Shown here piece by piece: positions 1-11,600 of a stretch of 64,000 nt of DNA (the stretch's first letter is position 1; the number at the start of each line of letters is the position of its first letter). Below the pieces are notes generated by a model. That model saw only the letters and a list, made by a program, of their open reading frames with translations. It had not been told where the DNA came from and searched no databases. The stretch spans positions 83,271,882 to 83,335,881 of the forward strand of contig CM042016.1 of the NCBI GenBank assembly GCA_023525715.1, given 5' to 3'. A program made the position numbers and the translations under genes. This DNA is from Cichorium intybus (Eukaryota; Streptophyta; Magnoliopsida; Asterales; Asteraceae).

Positions 1-960
1 AAACGCACATCATTTCCTTACGGTCTATTGCTGGAGCATGTGTGGTTAACTGACACGTTAATTAGAGTTTCAGGTGAAAGATGCTGTGGCAATTCGGGTT
101 TATGGTTGTTGATGGAGCGTGTGTGGTTTACTAGCACATCAATTTGAGACTATAAATGGAATGAATGTGCCAACGCGGTTTTGCATAGTTAATTCACAAT
201 CTTGTTTGTGGTCCTCAGTATCCCATCCACAAAAGTAATATAGCATATCCGATATTAACATGTCATTCATTGATAAGTTCAATGAATCTCAAAAGATCTA
301 GGAATTTCATAATGATTGAAATTGGCAAAGTGTTTGTCTACCTAAATAACTTCATAGTGTGCTTACGACATCCCTTTTCATTAAATGAAGTGAAATATGG
401 ATCATAGCCTTGTTAAACAAATTGGGTAATTATTTAAGGATAAATCAAACCCACTAAAACATAAATCAACAAATCTATCATGAATGATGTCTAAAATACA
501 TATTGTCCATTATAAAGAATATTACTGCTACATGGAGCAATATATGGTTTCTCATTTGATCATAGTTAGTTTCTAAGATCATATAAGATGATCCTAAATT
601 AAGTGACCAGTTAATATAATTAGTTCATACTAATTATGATACAAACAACATGGGAAAGATCATCATGGAATTGTATGGCATGTTAAAGACTACTAAAATT
701 AACATGGGCCACAAATAGAAACTCCAGGTCCACACTTCTATCAAGAAACGAAATGTCATGATGAGTAAATTCAATTACCCCAAAGGATTTAAAGGATTGA
801 AGTTTGGTTCCCCAACTCCAACCTTAATGTCAAGGACTAAGAGAGAGGCTAACTCTGAGACACTTCAAACAACCCTAAAATACAATATGTTCCACTACAA
901 GGTAAAAGGAAACAAAAGATTGTAACATAGAGAATTGGACCAAATAATAGACACCAAACC
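1..960 (+). repeat. Copia-1 leader and gag remnant
   Basis: The leader is marked by the repeated phrase GGAGCGTGTGTGGTT (positions near 31 and 116), also seen twice each near 33710-33800 and 40370-40460. From about 660 a gag C-terminal part is recognisable in translation: words resembling MLKTT, KFGSP and YNMF appear on the plus strand between stops. The matching copy at 33690-34610 has the same gag ending, followed there by a MITE fragment instead of polymerase. Confidence 0.7.
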
Positions 961-1559
961 CTTGCTGCTGTCTATAGGATTAGTGACTAATTGACTATAA
1001 TGTTTAATCTATGGTATTATGATCTTAAAATTTTAAGTTATACAATGTTTCATGAGATGGTTCTGACTTCGTTTGTTAAAGCATATTCGGCTTGTTATTC
1101 TTAAAAGGACAATATTTAGTCATGAAATCTATGAAACTAGTATAAAATCAATAGTCCAAGGTTGATTCAAAACATCTAAGAACTATGGATAAAATGCATT
1201 CATGGAGTTATTATCTTGAGAAATTCATTACCAAATATCCATATAGATAGGATTTTGGAAATCATTTGACTATGAGTCTTATGATCAATGCTACTCTTAT
1301 CAAGATAGATGACAAGCACGCCACTTAGTATGTATATGTCTGTTGGAATTAGTTCACACTAATGGTCCATTCGGATTGACCACAATACATAGTTAAACAA
1401 AACCTTTATGTTTGTGAAGATTGTCAACTTGGTTATATAAAGGAAACACATCACTAAGCTCTATTCGGACAGGACCTTAGATTTATTTGACCAAGAGTCA
1501 ACTAATGTATGCGATTCTTGCTTAATTAACAAGATGACAAAGATGTCATTCGCAATAGG

Positions 1560-1805
1560 TTGTGAAAGAGGAAAATACTGGTTGGACCTTATACACGTTG
1601 GTATATGTGGATTGTTCAGATCCACCACATGACATGGTGAAAGATACTTTGTTACATTTACTGATGATTTCGGTAGAGATGGTTGTGCTTATATGATTAA
1701 ACACTATTTGGAAACCCTTGAAGTGTTCATGGCGTTCCAAAACAAAGTTAAGAGTCAACTGGGAAACAGGATAAGATACGCAGAATCCAAAAGGGGATTG
1801 GTGAG
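1560..1805 (+). pseudogene. copia integrase core remnant
   Basis: Plus-strand translation gives words typical of the copia integrase catalytic core: a phrase like YFVTFTDDF (about 1645-1675) and a run from about 1693 reading YMIKHYLE..EVFMAFQNKVKSQLG, the region following the first catalytic aspartate. The segment is only about 80 codons and is cut by the MITE starting at 1813. Further integrase-like sequence resumes after the MITE. No functional product is possible. Confidence 0.7.
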
Positions 1806-1812
1806 CATCTTA

Positions 1813-2565
1813 GGTGTTGTTTGTTTTTTAAGAGGTAAAACGTCTGCAATCTACGGACCACGTCTGCAAAAGAAGAGGTGGATTAAATGTCTGCAAGAAA
1901 AATACTGTTTGTTTTTTAAAGTTTGCAGACTGCTGAGATAAACTAAAATCTAATAAAACATTGTAATTTTTTTCCGGTTTAAAATTTTTTGACGAAACAT
2001 GCGTCTTCTTTCTTAAAAAATCAATATGTTAATAAAATGTCAACAATACATCAATCTCATAAGAATAACATAAAACAATTATTTTTTAAATCATATTCAA
2101 CATAAGAAAGTTGTTGAAAAAACACAAGTCCACATTTTGAACATTATTGCATCAATATTGTTAATACATTTATTTATAATAATTACATACCATTTTTGAG
2201 TAATTATTAGTTAAGTTTATTTTACAAGTTTTAGTTGTTTATATTTATGTGATAATTATAAAAACAAAACAAAACAAAACAAAACAAAACAAAAAAACAA
2301 AACAAAACAAAAACAAAAAAAAAGAATAAAAAGAAAACAAAGAAAAAAACAAAACAAAAGTTTATTTTTTTTTTTGCCTAGAAGACGTCTACAAGAAACG
2401 TCTTCCCGCCAGCAAATGTTGGTCCATGTCTTCTTGGAGAAGAGGATGCGTAGACTTTTTGACGTCTGTAGTCTTCTAAAAAACAAACAGTCTACGAGCA
2501 AAACATCTTCCCGCCCGCAGACATAAGAGATTAGAAGAGCTTATAACCAAAAAACAAACACTCCG
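1813..2565. mobile_element. MITE with TIRs ending GTTTGTTTTTT, probable TTA target duplication
   Basis: The left end reads GGTGTTGTTTGTTTTTT and the reverse complement of the right end reads CGGAGTGTTTGTTTTTT. The element is flanked by TTA at 1810-1812 and 2566-2568, the target duplication size and sequence of PIF/Harbinger (Tourist) elements. An hAT assignment was considered but no convincing 8-bp duplication is visible. The element is AT-rich and non-coding and contains subterminal inverted repeats around GTCTGCA and GAAGACGTCT. An 83-bp piece of the same family occurs at 34618-34700 in the sister copia copy. Confidence 0.65.
2260..2335. repeat. AAAAC-type microsatellite
   Basis: About a dozen AAAAC units with some length variation, inside the MITE at 1813-2565. 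It creates only low-complexity reading frames. Confidence 0.9.
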
Positions 2566-2568
2566 TTA

Positions 2569-3258
2569 GTAAAGGTCATATGCTGATCTAAGGAACTTGG
2601 AATAGTTTCACAAGTTAATCACTTCTGAGACACCACTTCATAATGGTGTAGTTAGGAGGATAAAACAATTATTATTTGATTTGTTCATAATAGTCGTAAT
2701 ATGCCTCGGAACATATGTGGAATTGTGCCAAAAGAATGTTTCCGAAATCCTAAACCTTGTATAAACTAAAAGGTATTCACGACACCCTCTTAGATGTGAA
2801 GTGGGGATTGTCCCCTGCTAGCACATGAGAAAGTCTGGGATTCTGAAGTTTTGTTAATTACAAAACGCTCGACAAACCAGGACCCAGATCAGAGATGTGT
2901 TACTTCGTTGGTTATCCCAAAAAGTTATTGGAATAATTGGTTTTAGAAACCTTCCAAGAACAAAGTGTTTGTTACTCGAATGGCCATCTTCCAAGATATA
3001 AGCCTATACTCTAAGAAGCTAGTGGAGCTAGATTGATCTTGATGAGATTCAAAAGTCGACCAATGAAGAACCTAAAGTTGGGACTAGCGCTCAACTAGAG
3101 GTTGAAAAACCTGTGGAGATTGAGTAAAGAGATTGCCAAGAAATCTGACACGTCCTGACATCCTATACAAAATTTGATAGAGAACGTCCTGCACTTGAAT
3201 TTCTTGGTTTCCAAATCATGGAAAGTGATGTCACGTTAAATGGCCTAGATAAGCATAA
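2569..3258 (+). pseudogene. copia integrase C-terminal and linker remnant
   Basis: Resumes the element after the MITE. Translation in shifting frames gives phrases in the style of the copia region between integrase and RT (for example TPLHNGVVRR near 2627-2660 and a 'CYFVGYP'-like run near 2895). Several stops and frame changes occur within every hundred codons. Confidence 0.55.
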
Positions 3259-4391
3259 GGGTGTGTTTGATTTACCTCTTACTGGGTCCAGTAAGAGGTA
3301 ATGTCTGACTCGGTCCGAGTCAGACTGTTTGAAAACCCAAATCATTGACATCTTACTCGACCCACCAGGTCTTACTCATGTCTTACTCGGTAAGCGAAAA
3401 TATATCGCTTACTAGAAAAATACATGCATACCATCCCAAATTTTCCCTACCGTCTCCGTCTCCAACATCGATTGAACTAGACAATACTCTCTCCATCCAT
3501 CGCCGTTCTCCCAACTCCGACCAGCATCGGCCATCGCTGCTCCATCCAACGCCATCGCTGACTATGAGAGCCAAAAAGAGGTCGTCGGTCGTCCGCAACC
3601 AACTCGTCGCCGTTCAACAGCCTACTCGTCTCCGCCTCCAACAGCCCTCGTGGTCGTCGCCTATCAGGTATGTTCCATCTTGTGTATTCTCGTTCATCAA
3701 TTGCTTGGTTTTGGGATCAGTGACTTGGAATCTGACTAAAGAAGTCGACAGTGGTAAATTGAATTTGTTGGCAATTCTCGTTTATCAATTGGTTGGTTAG
3801 TCTTGCTCATCAATTGCACAATAATTGAATTGAAATACATCGAGATTGAATTGAATACATCGAGAAAACAATGATGAAGATGAATTGAAGACATTGAGAT
3901 TGAATTGAAGACTTGGAATCAGAGTAATGATCTAGTTTCCTTCATCAATTGCAGACTTGGCATTTTAGCAATTGGAACGGGTATGAAATTGTAGCAATGA
4001 CATTTGAGCAATTAGAATAGGTATGAAACTAGAATGTGAGCAACACTTTAATGAACACAAGTTTTTATCCATGCGATATGGTTTGTAAATATGTTCATCT
4101 GTTATGTATGGCATGTAATATGTCCATTATACTTTCAAAATGTTATTATTGGATAATTACATTTGTATAAAATTGTAGTAATGGCATTTAAGCCATTGCT
4201 TGCTAATCCATTAATTGTTAAAACTGAAAATAAAACATCTTTATATTTCATGAAGTTTTGTGAATGATTTATAAAATTGAAAATAAAACATCTTTATAGT
4301 GAGGGTAATATGGTCATTTTCATCATTCTGTATATTCAGTCAGATGTATAATCAAACAGCATGACTTTAGTCAGATGTATAATCAAACAGC
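3259..4391. mobile_element. Second MITE-like insertion, about 1.1 kb, TIR word TGTTTGATT
   Basis: The left end is GGGTGTGTTTGATT and the reverse complement of the right end contains CTGTTTGATTAT, so the two ends are related as terminal inverted repeats. Flanking sequence on both sides belongs to the copia element, and RT sequence resumes immediately after. The interior has a C-rich stretch (3440-3670) with a long open frame on the plus strand and a GT-type splice-donor-like sequence near 3667; this looks like a retained 5' exon of a former autonomous element but no protein family is recognisable. No clean target duplication is seen, partly because the right end is duplicated. Confidence 0.55.
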
Positions 4392-4401
4392 ATGACTTTA
4401 G
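4340..4401. repeat. Perfect 31-bp tandem duplication at the MITE right end
   Basis: Positions 4340-4370 and 4371-4401 are identical 31-mers. Each covers the MITE terminus plus a few bases of flanking copia sequence, so the duplication arose after, or during, the insertion or an attempted excision. Confidence 0.9.
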
Positions 4402-5300
4402 GAATGTACACACATTCAAAGCTAGGTTGGTTACAAAGCGTTACACTCAAACTCAAAGATATGATTTTGAGAAAACCTTGTCGCCAATAGTAATGATCGA
4501 ACCTATTAGGATATTACTTACATTTCATGATTATGAAATATGGAAAATGGGATGCAAAGAAACCGCTTTCCTTATTAGAAAACACAAAGGGGATGTGTAA
4601 GTAACACAATCAAATGGTTTTATACAGTCTACGAATACCTATAGATTGTGCAAGCTTGAGAGGTCCATTAATCGACTCAAACAAGCATCTCCGGCTGGAA
4701 TATTGTTTCAATGAGAAAGTTAAAGTGTTTTAATTTTGAGAAGCAAATATAAGCCAGAAATATGTGTTAAGGCTAGTGGGAGCATTATAGTCTTCCCTGT
4801 TATGAATGTTGGTGACACATCACTTGTAGGAAACAATGCCCAATGTTGCAAAGTGCTAAAGCTTTGGAATGTTTCGCTATGAAGAACTTGGGAGATGCAT
4901 TATATGGCATAAGAATCTATGGAGATAGATGCTTGATAGAGAACTTTGTATGAAGATCAATGGAGATAGGTTTGAACGACTAATAGGACTAAGCCAAGAC
5001 ACTTACTTAGATAAGATCTTGAAGAGACTCAAGATAAGAGATTCTAAGATTAGTTTTATGCCTATACAACATGGTATGACATTGAGTAAGGCCTAATGTC
5101 CCAATTCTAGTGATGAATGGGAAAAGGATGAGTCGGGTCCGATACGTTTCAGCTAGAGGATCGATCATATATGTCATGCTATATGCTTAACCTAATGTCT
5201 CATATGCCTTGAGCATGACAAGTCATTGTGAGCTTAATATTGGCAACGTTATTAGATCACAAACCAACAACATCTTAAGTATCTTAGGTAGATATAAGAT
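4392..5300 (+). pseudogene. copia reverse transcriptase remnant
   Basis: Plus-strand translation starts with HTFKARLVTK..TQT, followed by FEKTLSPIV, YEIWKM.CK.AFL and LCKLERSI..LKQASP, the ordered landmark phrases of plant copia RT. The catalytic YVDD region is destroyed. Later words matching MPIQHGM and a run before the RNase H domain continue to about 5300. Many stops. The same decayed sequence recurs at 34700-35050. Confidence 0.8.
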
Positions 5301-5439
5301 TAGTTCTTGGAAAATTTAGATCGCATTCAAGGACATCTTAAGTATCTTATGAAGATGTAAGATTGGTTCCTCAAGGAATACAGTGTAAATTTTTTTATGT
5401 TGATTCATGCTTTCTAAATTAAATATACGATCTGCGTTC

Positions 5440-5676
5440 GCAGTCGGGATTCATGGTCTTGATAAATAGTGACTTGGAGGAGTACCAAGTAGGACACCAT
5501 AGTGGATTTAACAATATGAGCTAGAGTATGTTGTAGCTAGTGATGTTACAAATAAATCTATGTGGCAAAGGGGTTCATCGGAAATACTATTATTGTTTCA
5601 TACTTTAATAGTTATCTTGAGATCCTTTTTTGACTGAAAGGGTGAAGTCATTTTGACTTGGAACCTATGTCACACA
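5440..5676 (+). pseudogene. copia RNase H remnant
   Basis: Words equivalent to the copia RNase H phrase 'EYVAASDVTN' are readable near 5521-5555, preceded by a degenerate GGAV..W-like segment. Truncated at 5676 by the LTR of the neighbouring minus-strand copia. Confidence 0.55.
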
Positions 5677-6391
5677 TGTTGGGATTTGATCAGATAAACA
5701 CATAGCACATGCAGCGGAAGACAGATAAGATCAAATCACAGAAATTCCATGAACATTGTTCAGGATCATGCAGTTCATAACAGATCATAGCAACTTAAAA
5801 CTTAAATAGAATATACCCCAGCAAGTCTTCTTCTTTTTGCTCTTGTTAGGGCCACGATTTCAAGGATGATCAGGATCCGAAGTGTGAATCCCTCCGGTGG
5901 CTTGTACCCGGTAACACCAGAAAACCAAGCAGATCAGAAGCAAAGAACTCTAACTCTAGAGAGAGAGAGAGAGAGAGAGAGGAGATTTCGTAGAGGGAAG
6001 GAGGGAGGAGGGGAGTTAGCGGCTCAAAAGGTTTGGGATGCCTTAGGGTGTCACCCCAAGGCCTTTATTTATAGTGCACGGGCTCCTAGGGTTTCAAACC
6101 TAGGAGCCTTTTGGCGGCCGCACCCCTGGACGTGTTTCCATTGATTATATCTTTAATCAATTACAATCCAGTTCCTTTAATTGATTCCAAATTATATCTA
6201 GATTAATTTATGAATTAAATTATTCTTTTAGTTTCTAATTAATTTATTTTCCAATAAATTAATAAACTAAATATACTTTCCTTTATTTTGACTCTGATAT
6301 GTTTTTCTGGGTTCTGAGGGCAACCCAAAAGAAACCTACCTTTTATCAAAACTATTATAACAAGTTGATGACCTTGGACATTATTCCAACA
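5677..6391 (-). repeat. Copia-2 3' LTR, 715 bp
   Basis: On the minus strand the LTR runs from TGTTGGAATAATG (ending at 6391) to CCCAACA (5677), so both ends carry the TGTTGG/CCAACA pair. A minus-strand TATAAATAAA box lies at 6064-6073. A GA microsatellite (about 5957-5981) is inside. A purine-rich CAAGTAGGAGAC abuts the LTR start in the internal region. The open frame on the plus strand across 5866-6144 is not a gene. Confidence 0.85.
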
Positions 6392-7209
6392 GTCTCCTAC
6401 TTGGACAAGTTGTCAACTTGAATACAATATGAAAATCAACAGAGTGTGTCATCCAATGCAACATCCGAACTTTGATCAACGAAAAGAGACGACTCCTAGA
6501 TAAGTGATATTGTATTCCTCCGTTCTCAAGATATCATGATAAACCCGGGCCATGGATAAGGTTAGATCCCGATAGTTCAAATCTTGTTTCTCGATAGTGA
6601 TTTATGATGACTCTGTCGGACCATGGATTAAACACATCAATCTGGTCAAGGCTTGGCCAAAAGCTTAGCCCCAACATCAAATCATCGAGGGGCCCACATA
6701 TATCACTTCTCATTGTTAGGGCAGAAGGAACATATTAACTTTGACTACATAGTCTCTGTATATTTCATCATGTCATGCCCGAACATTCTGATAATAACTA
6801 CCAGTTACGGTTAGCGTTTGAGTAAGCCGAAGTATGATAGAATCATAGTGCAAATGCCTATGTATCTCCGTTTGAAGAATAAGAGATATTATCATCCTAG
6901 ATTACTAGTGACTAAATCCATGAAATAATCTCTAGATGTGGGTTGTTCCAATACTCGAATCTCTACCAAGTACTCATGAGGGTTAGTCACAACACCATGC
7001 TATGTCTAATCTCTATAGACAATCTACTAGCACTCATGACAGTCTTAAATCACTACTTGCTTCCAAGAGTATGACCGATTGATGAGGTTTGAGTGAGTTA
7101 ACACTCGGGAAGTGGGTTCTAAACAAGCAAAAGTGAAACACGGTGATAATTTAATGAAACGGTGGCTAATTAGCCTTTTATTAAATCTCTACTAATAAAA
7201 CACCAAGTC
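6392..7209 (-). other. Copia-2 non-coding 3' region
   Basis: AT-rich, with no long frame. Its beginning (6392-6600) resembles 36058-36282 and 61492-61720, which lie at the same position in two other minus-strand copias. The 7060-7140 stretch is matched in reverse complement at 35090-35184. It is therefore a conserved 3' untranslated segment of this copia group, between RNase H and the LTR. Confidence 0.7.
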
Positions 7210-7263
7210 ATATACAATCAACACTGTTCTACGTTTCGATTATTCAAACTATAAACTAAATAT

Positions 7264-7660
7264 TTAAGATATTTCACTAGCAAATCTAATGCATATGCTC
7301 CTCGTATGCTCGTCATGCTTGGGCCGCGACAATGCTTTGGTGAACGGATCTGCTGGATTATCCTCTGACGGTACTCTGCCCACCATGCTGTCTCCATCTT
7401 TAACTCGATTTCGAACATAGTGGTATTTTCTAAGTATATGTCTCGATCTCCCATGGTACTTAGGTTCTTTAGTCAATGTGACCGCACCCTCGTTATCGCA
7501 GAAGACTTCAAGCGGATCGTTGATGCTGGGGACAATGCCAAGATCGCCGATGAAGTTCTTCAACCATGTAGCTTCCTTTGCAGCTTCACTTGCTACTATA
7601 TACTTGGACTTGCACGTTAAGTCAGCTACCGACCTTTGCTTTTAGCTTTTCCAGGTAACT
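7264..7660 (-). pseudogene. pol: copia RNase H C-terminal fragment
   Basis: The minus strand encodes the C-terminal part of copia RNase H: YIVASEAAKEATWLKNFIGD, then the phrase FCDNEGAVTLTKEP, then KYHYVRNRV and SEDNPADPFTKALS before the stop. These are the standard closing motifs of plant copia pol. The N-terminal part is lost to the chromovirus insertion at 7664, and the upstream piece contains stops. It is closely similar to the Copia-7 RNase H at 62369-62782. Confidence 0.85.
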
Positions 7661-7663
7661 GCT

Positions 7664-8699
7664 TGTAACATCCTCTATCTAGGGTAAATAATTTAATGAA
7701 TAAAAATAATAAATTTAATAATTATAATAATTATCTAATAGTAAATTTATTTAAAATGTGAAGTTTGAAGTAGTAACTAGACTAAAATGACCTAATAAGG
7801 GTATAAATGGAAATTCACCATATGGAGTTCTAGAAGAGGGACTAGTTTGTAATAAATATTTTAGAAGTGATGGGGAAGGACTTTTAGTGCAATTATGACA
7901 TAATGTAAGTTCTGGAGGGACTAGTTTGCAAAAACTGAAAAGGTAGGAGTTTAAGTTGGAGAAAAACCCCCATTCCTCTTGTAGATCACGATTTTGAGAG
8001 GGAGAAAAGGAGAGGAGGCGATTTGTAGGAGATTCAAGTGGAGAAGCTTGATTCTAGCAAGATCTAAGTGGTTTACACCCATCAATTGAAGATTTGAGGT
8101 AAGAAATCTAATCTCCAAGTTAGAAACCCACCATTTTGGGTTATTCAAGTTCAAATTCGGGTTTCATAGTTGGGGGAGATGAATTCTATGATCCCAAAGG
8201 TGTATCTTATGAATTCTAATGATTATCTCTTCACAATTTGATTGTCTTATGCTTAGAGAATCATGTGGGATGCTTGTTGATTCACATGAACCCTAATATT
8301 TGGGGAAAACCCATCAATGGGTGAAACCTAGATGATTGGATCAACTTGCATCTTAAATGTGTTCTATGAAAAGCTTAAGTGAGTTCCTAGTGATTTCAAT
8401 CATTGGAAGAAGGAATCTCTTCAATTATTGATCAATTGTTTGAATGGAATTGGATATTCCTTGATCTAAGCTTATGAAGTAAATTGGGATTAGAACTTGG
8501 ATTTGATTCAATGGAGATGATATTGGATGATTTGATTGGGCCAAATGATGTGTAATTTAAGTAGAAATAATGTCCTTTTGATATCTAGAAGTTTGGAGTT
8601 GTTTGAGACCTTGAATTGGACCAAAAAGAGGGAGAAAAGGACCAAAAATCAGAAGTTACAGTGCTTAGAACACGGCCCGGGTTAGGGGAAACACGGCTC
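7664..8699 (+). repeat. Chromovirus 5' LTR, 3'-truncated
   Basis: Starts TGTAACATCCTC and matches 13194-14230 base for base apart from scattered substitutions. The match stops inside the phrase AACACGGCTC at about 8699, after which gag-leader sequence follows directly. The missing part comprises at least 340 bp of LTR plus the primer-binding site. The break falls in a cluster of ACACGG words. Confidence 0.9.
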
Positions 8700-8761
8700 A
8701 AGGGGATGGGGCCGGTGACGAGGCTCAATCTCAACCCATTTCCCTTGCAAGCATTGAAAAG

Positions 8762-9870
8762 TTGATGCTTGACTTAATGGCGAAACAGGAAGTGAAGATG
8801 GTAGAAAAGATGAAGGAACTACTTGAGAATCAAGAGGAACGTTTTAGAGAAGAAGTGAAGAACATGTTTGGGGATAACACCACTTCGGGCGGGCAAGAGA
8901 CGAGTAGCTTGTACGATAGCATGCGTCATGGGCCTCCTAGTAACAATGTATCCCAAGACATGGTAGTATCAAAGAAGAAGTGTAGCTTTAAAGACTTTAA
9001 CTCTTGCAAGCCACCAACTTACAACGGGACGTTGGATCCGGTTGTACTTCATAATTGGGTGATTGAGATTGAAATGGCTTTTTATGCATGCCAATGTGGA
9101 GATGACCAACGTGTGAACTTTGCTATCACTACTCTCAAGGAAACGGCTCTTGAGTGGTGGTTGGAGACTAAGGAAATGATGGAGATGCATGTGTTGGAGA
9201 GCCTAACTTGGGATGTATTCTTGGAAAAGATGAAGGAGAGGTTTTGTACTAAGGAAGAGATTCGTGATCTTGAAAGAAAGTTCCTTGACTTGGAGAAGAC
9301 AAAATGACTATCAAGGAGTACAATGCTAAATTTCGGAAACTTTTGAGCTTTGCTAGAAGGTTGGCTCCGGATGAGGCCACTAAAGTGGATCAATATGTGG
9401 GAGGTTTGCCTTGGAACTACCGACTGAACTTTGAAGCTGCTACTCTTGAAGTTGCCATGAGAAAGGCAAGGAAGATTGAGAAAACATTGGAAGAACGGGA
9501 CAAGGAGAGACCTCCATTTGCTAACAAGAGAAAGGAAGGTCACGACTCACGTGGAAAAGGGGCGACCGAACAAAAGAAACCGAAATTTGATGGGAAGGGA
9601 AAGAGTAGCGACGCTACATTTAAAGCTAAGGAGGATGGGGCGTGTTTCAAATGTGGTGAGAAAGGACATTTCTCAAACGCGTGTCCTAAATGTTTCAAGT
9701 GCTATCAGTGTGGCGACTTCGGGCACAAGGCGAATGAATGTACTGCAAAGAAGAAGGAGAGTAGTGGAGGTGGAAGAGGTGAAGCACCCCGAACTCGAGG
9801 AAGAGCTTTTCAAATGACTGAAGAAGAAGCGAGAGAGAAGGCAAATATGGTGTCAGGTATATTTCTTGTT
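8762..9870 (+). pseudogene. gag: chromovirus gag, one frameshift
   Basis: Gag forms the particle and binds RNA. The first frame (8762-9307) has a lysine- and glutamate-rich N-terminal region (MVEKMKELLENQEERF, probable coiled coil) followed by the conserved capsid region with WLET and F..KF-type words. It stops at 9305-9307 in an A-rich run. The protein continues in another frame from about 9304 (MTIKEYNAKF), giving the rest of the capsid. Two CX2CX4HX4C zinc knuckles follow at 9643-9684 (CFKCGEKGHFSNAC) and 9700-9741 (CYQCGDFGHKANEC). A basic linker leads into protease. The break is a single-base shift, so the copy cannot make full-length gag. Confidence 0.9.
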
Positions 9871-10340
9871 AACTCTTTACCCGCTTCTATGCTATTTGAT
9901 TCGGGGGCTACTTATTCTCATGTGTCACCTAATTTTGCAAAAAGACTATAATTACCTTTGCATAGACTCGAGTATGAACTAGTGATAGATGTAGCGGGTG
10001 GTGCAAGCAAAATTGTGAGTAAAGAAATATCGCAGGTAAAGGTGGAGTGTAGTGGGGCGGAATTTTGGGTGGACCTTATACTTTTGGATGTTGGTGGATT
10101 TGATGTCGTACTTGGAATGGATTGGCTTGCAAAGTATGATGCTGGAATTCTATATGGAAAGAATATGGTGAGAGTGAAGACACCCGAAGGAGAACCGATT
10201 CTTATTTATGGAGACAAAAGAAGAGTGCCCACTAGTGTAATCAATGTGATGAAAGCAAGAAGATGTTTGAGGAAGGGTTGTCAATCTTACCTAGCGTATG
10301 TGGTAGACACCATAAAGGAAAAGAAGACTTTAGAGGATAC
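9871..10340 (+). pseudogene. pol: chromovirus aspartic protease, one in-frame stop
   Basis: The catalytic signature LFDSGATYSHVS is at 9892-9927, with the DSGA codons at 9898-9909. A TAA at 9949-9951 interrupts the frame just after it. The same frame resumes and shows the second conserved element VVLGMDWL near 10111-10134, the expected partner of the flap region. Protease would cleave the Gag-Pol polyprotein. It is fused to gag upstream and RT downstream as in other chromoviruses. Confidence 0.88.
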
Positions 10341-11600
10341 TGAAGTAGTACGGGATTATCCCGAGGTTTTCCCCGATGACCTACCCGGTTTGCCACTGGA
10401 TCGTCAAGTGGAGTTTCGTATCGACTTGGTACCCGGAACCGCGCCTTTAGCCAAAGCTCCGTATCGTTTCGCACCCGCGGAATTGAAGGAGTTGATGACC
10501 CAATTGCAAGAGCTTCTTGATAAGGGTTTCATTAGACCTAGCTCTTCCCCTTGGTGAGCTCCGATCTTATTTGTGAAGAAGAAGGATGGTTCCATGAGAA
10601 TGTGCATTGACTACCGGGATCTCAACAAAGTGACTATCAAGAATCGGTATCCTCTACCTCGTATTGATGATTTATTTGATCAATTGCAAGGCGCGGGTTA
10701 TTTTTCAAAAATTGATCTTCGATCGGGGTATCATCAATTGAAGGTAAAAGATGAAGACGTAGAGAAGACGGCTTTCCGAACAAGATATGGACATTTTGAG
10801 TTTCTTGTAATGCCTTTCGGGCTAACTAATGCACCCGCGACTTTTATGGATCTCATGAATCGCGTGTGTAAACTGTTTCTTGATAAGTTTGTGATCGTGT
10901 TTATTGATGATATCCTCATTTACTCAAAGTCGGAGGCGGAACATAAAGAGCATTTGAAGTTGGTGCTTGAAACTCTAAAAAAAGAGAAGTTGTATGCAAA
11001 ATTTTCCAAGTGCGAGTTTTGGATCGGGGAAGTTCAATTTCTTGGGCATGTGGTGAATAAAGATGGAATTAAAGTGGACCCGGCAAAGATTGAAGCGGTA
11101 ATGAATTGGGAGAAACCGAAGAATCCAACCGAAATTAGAAGTTTTCTTGGCTTGGCGGGATATTATCGACGTTTCATAGAAGGATTTTCCAAGATTGCAT
11201 GTCCATTGACTTCGTTGACCAAAAAGAATGAGAAGTTCATGTGGACCGACAAGCAAGAAGAAGCATTCGAGTTGTTAAAGAAGAAGTTGTGTGAAGCTCC
11301 CATTTTGTCCCTTCCGGAGGGCACCGAAGATTTTGCGGTTTATAGTGACGCGTCGGGTTTGGGGATCGGATGTGTTCTTACTCAAAGAGGAAAGGTTATC
11401 GCGTATGCGTCACGTAAAAGAGCACGAGTTGAATTATCCCACTCATGATAAGGAGTTCGGCTGTGATTCATGCATTGAAGATTTGGAGGCATTATCTTTA
11501 TGGCACTCAATGCAAACTCTTCACGGACCATCAAAGCTTGCAATATTTATTTAGGCAAAAAGACTTGAACGCGAGGCAAAGGTGGTGGATTGAAGTGTTC
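10341..11600 (+). pseudogene. pol: chromovirus reverse transcriptase and RNase H, stop and frameshifts
   Basis: RT starts near the phrase YPEVFPDDLPGLP and proceeds through PYRFAPAEL and GFIRPSSSPW. A TGA at 10555-10557 interrupts it directly after that phrase. The same frame then continues through KKDGSMRMCIDYR, PLPRIDDLFD, FSKIDLRSGYHQL, MPFGLTNAP and the catalytic FIDDILIYS (FIDD at 10900-10911). The connection region contains FLGLAGYYRRFI. RNase H begins at YSDASGLGIGCVL (about 11341). Two frame changes follow, near 11415-11430 and 11455-11460; the domain ends with DHQSLQYLF near 11529-11555. All catalytic signatures are otherwise readable, so decay is young. Confidence 0.92.

Larger units (their letters stand above)
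1..5676 (+). mobile_element. Copia-1: decayed Ty1/copia retrotransposon, LTRs not in window
   Basis: The order on the plus strand is leader, gag remnant, integrase remnant, RT remnant and RNase H remnant, which is the copia order (integrase before RT). The frame is broken many times by stops and small indels, so this is a fossil. Positions 1 to about 960 are closely matched by 33690-34610, and about 5020-5340 by 34710-35050, so the window holds two copies of the same degenerate family. A third, more distant relative of the leader lies at 40320-40790. Two MITEs (1813-2565 and 3259-4391) interrupt it. The right end abuts the LTR of a minus-strand copia at 5677. The 5' LTR would lie left of the window. 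Confidence 0.85.
5677..7663 (-). mobile_element. Copia-2: 3' end of a minus-strand Ty1/copia element
   Basis: Reading the minus strand from 7663 down gives the end of RNase H, an untranslated segment, a polypurine tract and the 3' LTR. The element is cut at 7664 by insertion of the chromovirus, which interrupts the RNase H codons for the VTWKS region. The remaining polymerase and the 5' LTR are not present elsewhere in the window. Confidence 0.85.

Noticed and set aside
1813..2565. hAT element
   Set aside because: TIRs are hAT-like, but the flanks give TTA on both sides and no matching 8-bp duplication, which favours PIF/Harbinger; kept open.
3345..3800. 151-codon plus-strand frame as a host gene
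   Set aside because: It lies inside a MITE, has low-complexity Ser/Pro/Arg composition, and a stop-free C-rich stretch explains it.
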